Source of the DNA: CAZTVF01 sp964616985
GTDB taxonomy: Bacteria; Planctomycetota; Phycisphaerae; SM23-33
Length of the DNA: 64,000 nt
Assembly: GCA_964616985.1 (NCBI GenBank)
Contig: CAZTVF010000006.1
Coordinates: 1-64,000, forward strand
Direction of reading: 5' to 3'
Under the pieces are notes generated by a model. It worked only from the letters and a program-made list of their open reading frames with translations, had not been told where the DNA came from and ran no database searches. Each line of letters opens with the position of its first letter. The stretch's first letter is position 1. Below, piece after piece: positions 53,645 to 63,300 of the stretch. Both the position numbers and the translations under genes were made by a program.

Positions 53645-54094
53645 TTATTGGCAGGCGATTTTCACGACGACCTTGTGCACGGGGCCGTCGGTGGCCATGG
53701 GGGCGTGGCCGTCGGCGGGGAAAAAGATCGCAAAATGTCCCTGCGGCACGCGTACAAACGTGTGCGACGCGTCGGTGAAGAACTCGATGTCCTTCTTCGC
53801 ATCGTATTCGGTGGCGCGAGCGAGGCAATCCTTGGTTGCCTTCCAGCCAATTTCGTCCTCGCCGGCCAGCGAGAACTGGATGTCGATATACTTGCGGTGC
53901 GCCTCCAGCCGCGTGCCGCTCCGGCCTTTGCCCGCGCCGCGGACGACCATGGCGTAGAGGCCGTCGCCGGCGATTTCGTTACGTCCGGCCGGCAGGTCGG
54001 CCAGGTTCGTGCGGTGCAGAAACTCAAACGCCGGGGCGAATAGTTTGTGAACCGGCAGATATAGGCGATGGTTGTCCAGGTGATCTAGGATCAT
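53645..54094 (-). CDS. YhcH/YjgK/YiaL-family protein
   Basis: A 149-residue cupin-like protein with DLPAGRNEIAGDGLYAMV, RLEAHRKYIDIQFSLAGED and FFPADGHAPMATDGPVHKVVVKI, the His/Glu metal-site pattern of the family. Family members accompany sialic acid, sugar-acid and beta-galactoside operons. AAAGGA precedes ATG at 54094, which heads the operon; a longer frame to 54199 lacks a ribosome site. Confidence 0.88.
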   Translation of the reverse strand: MILDHLDNHRLYLPVHKLFAPAFEFLHRTNLADLPAGRNEIAGDGLYAMVVRGAGKGRSGTRLEAHRKYIDIQFSLAGEDEIGWKATKDCLARATEYDAKKDIEFFTDASHTFVRVPQGHFAIFFPADGHAPMATDGPVHKVVVKIACQ

Positions 54095-54224
54095 GAGCGT
54101 CCTTTCAGTCTTATCTTCGTTGACATTCCGCCGCGGCGAGCGGATACATATGTCGTGCGGGCGTTTGCGCATTGGAACCCTATCGAACAGCCTTTTCAAG
54201 TGTCATTCGTACTAAGGTGACTTT

Positions 54225-57200
54225 ATGAAAATCAGCAGCGTCATTTTGATCCTGGTCGGGGCAGCCGTCGGCAGCGCGGTCGTGCTGGTCGGTCCCAGGA
54301 TCATCGGTCCCGGCGGGACCGTCTCGACGATGCCCGCGGCGGGGCCGATGGCGTCTGGGCCGACCGCCACGCCGGGCGCTTCGGAGGCGCCTGCGAATGC
54401 TTCGCCCGCCGCCTCGCCCTCGGGCTCTATCACGGCGGAAGCGGCTGACGGCAACGCCGTCGGTCCGGTCACCATCCTTTCAGCCGATGCCAACGTTCCC
54501 GCCGCCGCCATGACCGAGGAGCAGCGCAAGACCGCCGCCGCCCAGCAGGCCCAGGCGCACGAGCAGGCCGCCCAAATTGCCCTGGCCGAGATCAAGGGTC
54601 TGATCGCCGCCAAGGAGTACGAGAAGGCCTCCTCCCTCTCCCGCCAGGCCGTCAGGGACTACTTCGACACCCCCGTCGCCAAGGACCTGCCCGACCTGGT
54701 TGCCGCCGCCGAGGAACGCCTCGCCGCCCAGCGCGAGGAAGAGGCCCGCGAGGCCGCCGAGCGCGAACGCGCCGACGACGCCGAGCGAAGGGCACGGCAT
54801 GAACGCTTCGCCGCCTACCGCGACAAAGGCTTCGACGCCATTGCCCGCAACGATTTCGCCGCGGCCGTGCCGCAGCTCACCAGCGCCCTGAAGGAAGAGG
54901 AAGACCCCGACACGCGGGCGGCGCTGGAAGACGCGATCGACCGCACCACCAAGCCGCGAATCGGCGTCATCGATTTCACCGCCACCGGCGTGGATGAGAT
55001 TCCAAATGCCGGCCGAAGCGCCTCCGAAATCCTGCTGACCAAGTTCTCGCAGGAGAAGTACCAGCTCGTGGAGCGCAGCCGCATCGCCGCGATCATGCAC
55101 GAGCGCGATCTGGCGATCGCCGAGATCGTGGACAACCCCGCGATGCTCAACGCCAAGGGCATCAAGGACGTGAAGTTCCTCGTCGTGGGCTCCATCAGCC
55201 GCCTGGGGCAGTACGTGCTGACGGCCCGCCTGGTGAGCGTGAAGACGGGCGAGATCGTGCAGACGGGCGACGTGGCCTGCCCCAGCGCCGCGGCCCTGCC
55301 GCAGGCCCTGGCCGAGCTGGCCCGCGTGCTGGAGATGGACGCGGCGCAAAAGGAGAGGTACCTCGAGCGCCGGCACCTCCAGGCCCAGCGCGAGGCCGCC
55401 GCCCTGGCTGAGCTGGAAGAGGCCCGCAACCAGGAACGCCTCCGCCGCCAACAGGACGCCGAGCTTCAGCGCCAGCATGAGCAGGAGGCGGTCGTCATCC
55501 TGTCCGACTGCCGCACCTACAACGCCCGCGGTGAATATGAACGCACCCGCCTCATCGCCCACCGCGCCGTCCGCGATTACTCCGACACGCGCTACGCCCA
55601 GGACATCGGCGAGCAACTGGAGATCGCCCAGCGCGAGCTCGCCGCCCTCCGCGACGCCGAGCGAATGCAGCAGGCCCGCCGCCACCACCGCGAACGCGAC
55701 GCCTGGCAGATGCTGGCCAACATCATGGCCCTGCTCGGCCAGAAGGATTACGACCGCGCCGAGCGCATGGCCGGGGAGTGCGAACGCGAATATCGCGACA
55801 CGAGCGTGGGCTCCCAGTTCACCATCGTTATCACCACGTCCAAGCGGGCCCGCATCGCCGACATGGAAGCGATGCAGCAGAAGCAACGCCGGCATGAGCG
55901 GGAAGCCGAGGCGCTCGTCGCGAACCTCAAGGCCTTGCTGGCCAAGGGCGACTGGGAGAAGGCCCTCACGCTGGGCCGATCCGGCGCTCGTGAATATGAC
56001 GACACGCCTTCGGCGCGGCGGATTCGAGAGCTTATTTCCGATGCCGAATCGCAGGCTGCGACCGCCCGCGCCGCTGACGCCGCCAAGCGGCAGCAGCACG
56101 AGGTGGACGGCGCCAAGGCGTTGGCGGCCATGAAGCAGATGCTGACCGAGAAGCGTTACGTCGCCGTCGTGGCCATGGCCGAGTGGGCGGTGAGGGACTA
56201 TGCCGATACGCCGTCCCTGGCCGAGATGAAGCGGGTACAGACGGCCGCCCAGCACGAGTTGGACCTGGCCCGGGCCGCGCGGGAGAAAGAGGCCCAGGAC
56301 CTGCTGGCGATGATCAAGTCCCTCCTGGCGCAGGCGCAGTATGACAAGGCCCTCGCCATGGCCGAGCCGGCGGCAACGAAGTATGCGGACATGCCGGTCG
56401 GCAAAGAGTTCGGCTCGGCCGTTACCACCGCCCAACAGCAGCAGCAGGCGAAGCATGCGGCGGCGGCCAAGAAGCTCCAGCATGAGCAGGAGGCCGCGGC
56501 GACGCTGGCGCAGATCAAGGCGCTGCTGGCCAAGAAGGACTGGGCCGGCGCGATCGCCGCGGCGCAGGCCGTCAGCACCAAGTTCAGTGATACGCCATCG
56601 GCGGCCGAGATCACGCTGTCGCTCAAGACCGCCCAGGCGGAGCAAGAGAAGAACGCGGCGCGGAGCAAGCATGATCAAGATGCAGCCGGCGCCCTGGCGA
56701 AGATCAAGGAACTGATCGCGAAGAAGGACTGGACCGCGGCCATCGCGGCCGCCACACAGGCGAGCAAGGACTTCGCCGATACGCCGTCCGGCAAGGACAT
56801 CGCCTCGAATCTCAAGTTCGCGCAGGACGCGCAGGCGGCCGAGGCAGCCGGCGCAGCCAAGAAGGTCCAGCACGAGCAGGACGCAGCCGCGGCCCTGGCG
56901 CAGATCAAGACGCTGCTGGCGAAGAAGGACTGGGCCGGCGCCCTTGCCGCGGCGCAGGCGGCCAGTGCGAGCTTCGGGGATACGTCCTCGGCCGCCGAGA
57001 TCGCGATGACGATCAAGATTGCCCAGGACGAGCAAGGGAAGGGCGCGGTCCGGGCGAAGTACGAGCAGGACGCCGCCAACGCGCTGGCGGCGATCAAGGG
57101 CCTGATCGCCAAGAAGGATTGGACGGCTGCGATCGCGGCCGCGACGCAGGCCGGCAAGGATTTCGCTGACACCGCCGCGGCGAAGGAGATCGCCGCGAAT

Positions 57201-58955
57201 CTGAAGATTGCCCAGGATGGCCAGGCCGACCAGACCGCCGGCGCGTCGAAGCGCAAGCACGAGCAGGAGGCACTGGAGGCGCTGAGCAACGTCAAGGTGC
57301 TTCTCGCCCGCAAGGATTATGAGAAGGCTGTCACGGCGGCCGAGGCGGCGTCCAAGGAATTTGGCGACACGTCGCAAGCGACGGCGATTGCTGCGGCGCT
57401 GAAGGACGCGCAGGCCGGTCTGGCCACAATGAACGAGGAGGCCAAGCGGGCCAAGCATGAACAAAACGCCCGCGTCGCACTGCGCGAGATCGAGATGCTT
57501 CTGGACCGCAAGGAGTTCAAGCAGGCCCTCGAGAAGGCGACCGCCGCGGCAAAGGAATACGCCGACACCGCCGCGGGCGCCAAGATCGCCGAGGCCCTCA
57601 AACAGGCCCAGCAGGCCCAGAACGCGTCGGCGGCCGGCAATCGCCACAACGAGGACGCCGAGGCGGAACTGGCCAACATCCGCGGGCTGATCAATCGCAG
57701 GAATTTCGCGAAGGCCGCGTCGGAGGCGCGTCGTGCGGCAAAGGAATACGCCGACACCCCGTCGGCCGCCGCTTTGTCGGAGGCCCTCAAGACGGCCGAG
57801 GCCGCCCTAGCGGCAGGCACGCCAGCGCCCGCGGCATCGCCCTCGGCTGGGCCGATCCGTTCGCCGCTGCCCAGTGCGACGCCAGCTGCCACGGCCGCCC
57901 CCACGGCCAAGCCGACGCCGGCAGCTACACCGACGCCGGCCCCGACCGCGAAGCCAACGCCGACACCCACGGCGGCCCCCACGCCCAGGGTTGCCGCCAC
58001 GCCCAGGCCTACCCCTTCGCCAACGCCGGCGCCAACCGCGACGCCCGCGCCAACGCCTGCGCCGACGCCCAGGCCTACACCCTCGCCAACTCCAGCGCCG
58101 GCGCTGACGCCCACCCCGCGGCCGACGCCTGCGCCTACACCGGCCCCGACGCCAGTGCCGACGCCCAAGCCCACGCCCGCTCCGACGCCGGCTCCAACAC
58201 CGGTGCCGACGCCACGGCCCACACTTTCGCCAACACCGGTTCCAACACCAGTGCCGACGCCGAGGCCCACGCCTGCGCCAACACCGGTTCCAACCCCGGT
58301 ACCGACGCCCAAGCCTACGCCTGCGCCTACTCCGGCCCCGACGCCTCCGCCAACGCCGCGGCCCACGCCTTCGCCAACACCGGTTCCAACACCAGTGCCG
58401 ACGCCCAAGCCCACGCCTGCGCCTACCCCGGCCCCGACGCCGGCGCCAACACCCAAGCCGACGCCCGTTCCAACGCCAGCCCCGACGCCGGTGCCGACGC
58501 CCAGGCCCACGCCCATTCCGACCCCGGTGCCCACGCCGGTGCCGACGCCGAGACCCACCCCTGCGCCCACGGCCGCGCCGACTCCGGTAGCGACGCCTTC
58601 ACCCACACCGCTGGCGGCCAAGGACCTCGCCCGACGGCAACGTGAGCAAGATGCCAACGCCGCGGTCACTGCGATCCTGGGCCTGATGACCAAGAAGGAT
58701 TACGCCAGCGCCGCCACACAGGCCAAGACGGCGGCGAAGGAGTACGACGACACGTCCTTTGGGAAGCAGCTTGATTTCCTCCGATTCAAGGCCGATGGCC
58801 TCGACGCCATGAGCCGGCGCACCTACCGCGCAGCCATCGAGGCATTCCAGAAGGCGCTGGCGGAGAAGGATGAGCCCGAGACGCGAGAACTGCTCAAGCA
58901 GGCGAACGAACTCGCCCGCGGCGGCGGCAGGCCCGAAGCGAGCCCGAAGAAGTAG
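54225..58955 (+). CDS. Giant membrane-anchored repeat protein with CsgG-like domain and PT-rich spacer
   Basis: A 1576-residue protein. N-terminal helix (SSVILILVGAAVGSAVVLVG). A CsgG/FlgO-like domain at ~245-370 (RIGVIDFTATGVDEIP ... LVVGSISRLGQYVLTARLV). Fourteen helical-hairpin repeats of ~62-67 residues marked by [KR]-[DE/K]-[YF]-x-D-T, such as LLAKKDWAGAIAAAQAVSTK followed by FSDT: one before the CsgG part, twelve after it, one at the C-terminus. A spacer of ~240 residues is almost only Pro, Thr, Ala with Val and Lys (57890-58610). The first and last repeats are each followed by a TPR-like helix (YRDKGFDAIARNDFAAAVP; FKADGLDAMSRRTYRAAIEA). AAGGTGAC precedes the ATG. A periplasmic scaffold is inferred. 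Confidence 0.85.
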   Translation: MKISSVILILVGAAVGSAVVLVGPRIIGPGGTVSTMPAAGPMASGPTATPGASEAPANASPAASPSGSITAEAADGNAVGPVTILSADANVPAAAMTEEQRKTAAAQQAQAHEQAAQIALAEIKGLIAAKEYEKASSLSRQAVRDYFDTPVAKDLPDLVAAAEERLAAQREEEAREAAERERADDAERRARHERFAAYRDKGFDAIARNDFAAAVPQLTSALKEEEDPDTRAALEDAIDRTTKPRIGVIDFTATGVDEIPNAGRSASEILLTKFSQEKYQLVERSRIAAIMHERDLAIAEIVDNPAMLNAKGIKDVKFLVVGSISRLGQYVLTARLVSVKTGEIVQTGDVACPSAAALPQALAELARVLEMDAAQKERYLERRHLQAQREAAALAELEEARNQERLRRQQDAELQRQHEQEAVVILSDCRTYNARGEYERTRLIAHRAVRDYSDTRYAQDIGEQLEIAQRELAALRDAERMQQARRHHRERDAWQMLANIMALLGQKDYDRAERMAGECEREYRDTSVGSQFTIVITTSKRARIADMEAMQQKQRRHEREAEALVANLKALLAKGDWEKALTLGRSGAREYDDTPSARRIRELISDAESQAATARAADAAKRQQHEVDGAKALAAMKQMLTEKRYVAVVAMAEWAVRDYADTPSLAEMKRVQTAAQHELDLARAAREKEAQDLLAMIKSLLAQAQYDKALAMAEPAATKYADMPVGKEFGSAVTTAQQQQQAKHAAAAKKLQHEQEAAATLAQIKALLAKKDWAGAIAAAQAVSTKFSDTPSAAEITLSLKTAQAEQEKNAARSKHDQDAAGALAKIKELIAKKDWTAAIAAATQASKDFADTPSGKDIASNLKFAQDAQAAEAAGAAKKVQHEQDAAAALAQIKTLLAKKDWAGALAAAQAASASFGDTSSAAEIAMTIKIAQDEQGKGAVRAKYEQDAANALAAIKGLIAKKDWTAAIAAATQAGKDFADTAAAKEIAANLKIAQDGQADQTAGASKRKHEQEALEALSNVKVLLARKDYEKAVTAAEAASKEFGDTSQATAIAAALKDAQAGLATMNEEAKRAKHEQNARVALREIEMLLDRKEFKQALEKATAAAKEYADTAAGAKIAEALKQAQQAQNASAAGNRHNEDAEAELANIRGLINRRNFAKAASEARRAAKEYADTPSAAALSEALKTAEAALAAGTPAPAASPSAGPIRSPLPSATPAATAAPTAKPTPAATPTPAPTAKPTPTPTAAPTPRVAATPRPTPSPTPAPTATPAPTPAPTPRPTPSPTPAPALTPTPRPTPAPTPAPTPVPTPKPTPAPTPAPTPVPTPRPTLSPTPVPTPVPTPRPTPAPTPVPTPVPTPKPTPAPTPAPTPPPTPRPTPSPTPVPTPVPTPKPTPAPTPAPTPAPTPKPTPVPTPAPTPVPTPRPTPIPTPVPTPVPTPRPTPAPTAAPTPVATPSPTPLAAKDLARRQREQDANAAVTAILGLMTKKDYASAATQAKTAAKEYDDTSFGKQLDFLRFKADGLDAMSRRTYRAAIEAFQKALAEKDEPETRELLKQANELARGGGRPEASPKK
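57890..58610 (+). repeat. Degenerate Pro-Thr coding repeat array
   Basis: Repeats of codons for Pro-Thr-Pro-x-Pro (PTPVPTPKPTPAPTPAP) within the repeat protein, forming a long extended spacer before its last module. The DNA varies by synonymous changes, so it is not a recent simple expansion. Confidence 0.85.
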
Positions 58956-58996
58956 AGCGACCGGGAATAGCAGTCAACTTAATATGTGACTTCGTT

Positions 58997-59108
58997 CGGC
59001 GGCGGCTTGCCGTTCAACGCTGTCAGATGTGGGTGACGCCTCGCGGCTTCTACAGCGCCGAACGGCGAGCCGCCGCCAAAGCCCTGCTCCCGGATTCAAG
59101 CGTGAAAG
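58997..59108 (+). repeat. Dispersed palindromic element, copy 5
   Basis: Arms from 58997 and to 59077 with the GTCAGATGTGGGTGACGCC centre, then CCCGGATTCAAGCGTGAAAGG. One arm has CAACG for CGGCG. Confidence 0.8.
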
Positions 59109-59151
59109 GGCGGCGGTCTGGGAAGACCACCACCCTCAGGTCCGTGGCAGG

Positions 59152-59177
59152 GGTGGCGGCCTTCCTAGGCCGCCGCC
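59152..59177. repeat. Short palindrome GGTGGCGGCCTTCC-type, copy
   Basis: Hairpin of the family at 28188; it lies in the gap between the repeat protein and rsmH, about 40 bases from the rsmH stop. Confidence 0.7.
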
Positions 59178-59219
59178 AACACGCCGTCGGTGGCGACTGG
59201 CGAGCCCACCACCCCGTCA

Positions 59220-60311
59220 TCACTTCGGCTTGATCGCCCAGCGGAACTTGGCCGACGAACTGCGGGGATTGTCGCGAACTTCCTGACCGCTGGGGCGGAT
59301 GACGTCGGCCGACGTCGCGGCCCACGTGCCATCCTGGAAGCCGTCGCGGAAGGCGTTCTTCACCAGCCGGTCCTCGCCGCTGTGGAAGCTGATGATGCCC
59401 AGCCGCCCCCCGGGCTTGAGGCAGTGGGGGGCCTGCCGCAGCAGCGCCTTGAGGCTCCCCAGTTCGTCATTCACCAGGATGCGCAAGGCCTGGAACGTCC
59501 GGGCGGCCGGGTGCAGGTCGTGGTATTCCGCCTGCTTCTTCCAGGCCTTCTCCGTCGTGCCCTTGGCCGCGAACACCAGCCGCGTCAGCTGGCTCGTGGT
59601 CTCGATGGGCACGGCCTGCCGCTGGTTCACGATGAACTGGGCGATGCGGTCGTGGTCCGGCTCGTCGGACAGTTCCCACAGCGCCTTGGAGAGTTCCTCG
59701 CGCGACAGGGCGGCCAGCAGGTCGGCGCCGGTCCGCGGCATGCGGCTGTCCATTCGCATGTCCAGCGGGCCCTCGTGCTTGTAGCTGATGCCGCGGCTGG
59801 GGTCGTCCACCTGCATGCTGGAAACGCCCAGGTCGGCGAAGATGATGTCGTACCCGGCCAGGCCGTCCTCGGCGATCGCCTTGCCCAGGCCCGCGTAGTT
59901 CATGTGGTGCAGATTCATGGGCACGCCGAGCGGCTGGAGGCGATATCGGGTCCGCTCCATTTCCTTGCCGTCGAGGTCGAAGCCGACCAGCAGGCCGGTG
60001 CCGCCGATCCGCTTCATGAACTCGCCCGCGTGCCCGCCGTAGCCCAGCGTGCAGTCGGCGACGATCTCGCCGGCCGCCGGCTTCAGCGCCGCCAGCACCT
60101 CGCGCACCATGATCGGCACGTGCGTGCCCGCCGGCGTGCGGCCGCGGGCGCGGATGTGCTCCTGCATCTGCGGATACTTCTGCGGGTCGAGCTCTTTGTA
60201 CTTCTCGCCGAACTGCTTGGGGTGAGTCCCCCCGTACCGCTTGCGTCGGCGGTGGGGCGGCTGGCCCGCCCCCGGGCTGGGGGTCGTGTTGTCTTCAGGA
60301 GTCATATTCAT
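59220..60311 (-). CDS. rsmH: 16S rRNA (cytosine(1402)-N4)-methyltransferase
   Basis: A 363-residue SAM-dependent enzyme. HVPIMVREVLAALKPAAGE begins the family core at residue 64; SAM site DCTLGYGGHAGEF; FDLDGKEMERTR; IIFADLGVSSMQVDDPSRG; GPLDMRMD. The final GGRLGIISFHSGEDRLVKNAF completes the family pattern. The first ~60 residues are a basic extension (PHRRRKRYGGTHPKQFGEKYK) absent from standard RsmH. It lies 57 bases downstream of valS on the same strand rather than in the usual mraZ-mraW cluster. No strong ribosome site precedes the ATG. Confidence 0.93.
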   Translation of the reverse strand: MNMTPEDNTTPSPGAGQPPHRRRKRYGGTHPKQFGEKYKELDPQKYPQMQEHIRARGRTPAGTHVPIMVREVLAALKPAAGEIVADCTLGYGGHAGEFMKRIGGTGLLVGFDLDGKEMERTRYRLQPLGVPMNLHHMNYAGLGKAIAEDGLAGYDIIFADLGVSSMQVDDPSRGISYKHEGPLDMRMDSRMPRTGADLLAALSREELSKALWELSDEPDHDRIAQFIVNQRQAVPIETTSQLTRLVFAAKGTTEKAWKKQAEYHDLHPAARTFQALRILVNDELGSLKALLRQAPHCLKPGGRLGIISFHSGEDRLVKNAFRDGFQDGTWAATSADVIRPSGQEVRDNPRSSSAKFRWAIKPK

Positions 60312-60368
60312 GCTACCGGATACGTCTTATTTCTTCGTTCAAGCACCGACGGCGGCAGGCGCTCTTTC

Positions 60369-63300
60369 CTACTTGAGCGCCGCCAGCGAGTTCAACACGG
60401 CCGACAGGTCGCTCTTCAGCGACTCGAGCTTGGTGCGCTCCTTGGCGACGACATCGGCCGGGGCGTTGGCGACGAACTTCTCGTTGCCCAGCTTGCCCTC
60501 GATGCTCTTGATGCCCTTCTCCAGCAGTTGCTGCTGCTTGGTCAGGCGTGTCAGCTCGGCCGCCCGATCCACGATGCCCAGCACGTACAGCTTCAGGCCG
60601 CCGGTGGCGACGGAGGCCGCATCGGCCGGCGGGGCGATCGGGGCGGACGATATCTGCAGTTCGCCCAGGTTCGCCAGGGACTTCACGAGTCCGCTGCTCT
60701 CGGCCAGGAGCGCCAGGGCGGCCGCGGCCTCGCCGGTGGACTCGATGCTCACGTCGACCTTCTTGCCGGGCGGCACGTTGTGCTGCGTGCGGACGTTGCG
60801 GACCTGGCGGATGATGTCCTGCAGCAGCGTGAAGTCGGCCTCGGCCTTGGCGTCGATGGCCCGGGCGTCGGCCCGCGGCCAGTGGGCGCGGACCAGCATG
60901 GGCTCGGCCGTCTCGTCGCCGGGCCCGCGGCCGGGGGCGATCTCCCCGAGCTTGGCCCAGATGGCCTCGGTGATGAAGGGCGCCACCGGGTGCAGCAGGC
61001 GAAGGATGACGTCCAGGCACCAGGCGACGATGGCCTTGGGCTGGGCCTCGCCGGCGTTGATGCGGCTCTTGGCGATCTCGAGGTACCAGTCGCAGAAGTC
61101 GTCCCACGTGAAGTGGTACAGCGTGTCGGCGACCTCGTTGAAGCGGAAGCCTTCGAGGGCGGCCGTCACGTCGCGGATGGTGACCTGCAGGCGGCTGAGG
61201 ATCCAGCGGTCGGCGAGGTTGGTCGAGGGCTTGACCTCGCCCCAGGCCGGGCAGCCGGTGAGGTTCATCATCGCGAAACGCGACGCATTCCACAGCTTGT
61301 TGCAGAAGTTGCGGCCGATGTCGATCTTGGGGCTGGAGTTCACCACGCGGCCGTCGGGCAGCTTCATGCTCTCCACCGGCATGCGGACGTCCTGCGTCTG
61401 CGTGGTCATGCTGGCCAGCGTGAAGCGCATCGCGTCGGCGCCGTGGCTGTCGATGATGTCCAGCGGGTCGATGCCGTTGCCGAGGCTCTTGGACATCTTG
61501 CGGCCTTCGCCGTCCTGGATCATCGCGTGGATGAACACGTCGTGGAAGGGGATGTCGCCCAGGCAGTACTGGCCCATCATGACCATGCGGCTGACCCACA
61601 GCGTGATGATCTCGCGGGCCGTGCACAGCACGTCGCCGGGGTAGAAAGTCTTCAACTCCGGCGTCTCGTCCGGCCAGCCCAGCGTGCTGAACGGCCACAG
61701 GGCCGAGGAGAACCACGTGTCCAGGACGTCGGTGTCGCGCTTCCAGCCGTGCTTTTCGATGTTCGCTTCAATCTTCTCACTGCCGGGCTCGGTGCAGATG
61801 TATGTCCGGATCCAGCCTTCCTTCTCCGGATGCGCCTGGACGGTAAGAACGTAGCCGCCCTTGGCCTTGGTCGTTTCGCCGAAAGGTCCACCGACGGCCC
61901 GGTCCAGCGCCGCGCAGACCTGCGTGTCGGGACCACGGTCTGAGGGTTGTGGCTTCACGTCGGCTGGCAGTTCCAGGTCCTGCGACCACACCGGGATCTG
62001 GTGTCCCCACCAGAGCTGCCGACTGATGGGCCAGTCGCGGAGGTTCTCCAGCCAGGTGCGGTAGTTGTTGGCGTAACGCTCGGGCGTGAACTTAAGTCGC
62101 CCGTCGAGCAAAGGCATCAAGGCCAGGCCGGCGAGCGAATCGACCGGCACGTCGGTGCCCTTGAGGCACATGACGCCGTCGCGTTTCTCGACCTGGCCGT
62201 CGGTGAGGCGGCAGTTGGCCATCGCCTTCTCCAGGCCCGGAATGGGCTTCTTCACCGCGACGTACCACTGGTCGCTGAGATACGGCTCAATCGGCACATG
62301 GCTGCGGTAGCTGTGGCCGACCTGGTGCGTGTAGTCGCGGATGTCCTCCAGGAGCTTCTCCTGGCGGAACCATTCGATGATCGCCTCGCGGGCCTCGAAG
62401 CGATCCATGCCCAGGACGAACTGTGCGTCGGGGCCTGCATCCGTCCAGCCGTGCTTGTCGCTGATCGTGCCGTCGGGCGCCATCACATTGATCATGTCGA
62501 TCTCGGGATGGCGCTGGCGGATGGCGTAGTCCTCGGGGTCGTGCGCGGGCGTGACCTTGAGGAAGCCGGTGGAGAAGCGGGCCTTCTCATCCTCGCTCTC
62601 GGGGTTGGGCAGCACGACGTGGTCGTCGGCGATGATCGGGATCTCGCGGCCCACGAGCGGCAGCCGCACCTTGCGGCCCACGAGATACTTCGCTCGCGGG
62701 TCGTTGGGGTTCATCGCGATCGCCGTATCGCCCAGCATCGTCTCCGGCCTCGTGGTGGCGACGGTGACGTATCTTATCGTAGCACGGGCGTCTCGCCCGT
62801 GCGTCGCATGGGCATCTTGCCCATGCATCTTCGCGACACCGACCCACGGCCAATCTTTCAGCCCGGCCTTCGTCGGGTTGTCGATGATGTAGTTGACCTG
62901 GTTATTGAAATCTTCCTCATCGCGTATGAGATGATCGAAATACTCGACTTCCCAGAACTGCCCTTCACGGCCAAGGACTTTGTTCGCCTCCTTGGCAGTG
63001 TAGGACTTCCAGGAGTGGAGGATATCCTTCAACTCGTTTCCGGAGAAGGGACGGAAGACGACGTGCACGTGATTCGGCATCACAGCCCAGGCGAGCAACT
63101 CGTAGCGATCGCAATCGAAATGCTTCAAGGCGTTCTGGACGATCTCCGCGACCTGGGGATTCTGCATGTAGCAGTCGCCGCGGCCGGCGTCGAGCAACGA
63201 CTCGATGCGGGCCGAGTACAGGCGGTGAAGCTCGGTACGCTCGGACGTGGACAGTGGCCGGCCCTGGGCGGCCGCTCGCTTCACGATGTCTTCCCGCTCC

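Noticed and set aside
57317..58693. Long minus-strand frame rich in Gly and Val opposite the Pro-Thr repeats
   Set aside because: It is the reverse reading of the repeat array in the sense gene; no start signal, no domain and its composition follows entirely from the sense repeats.
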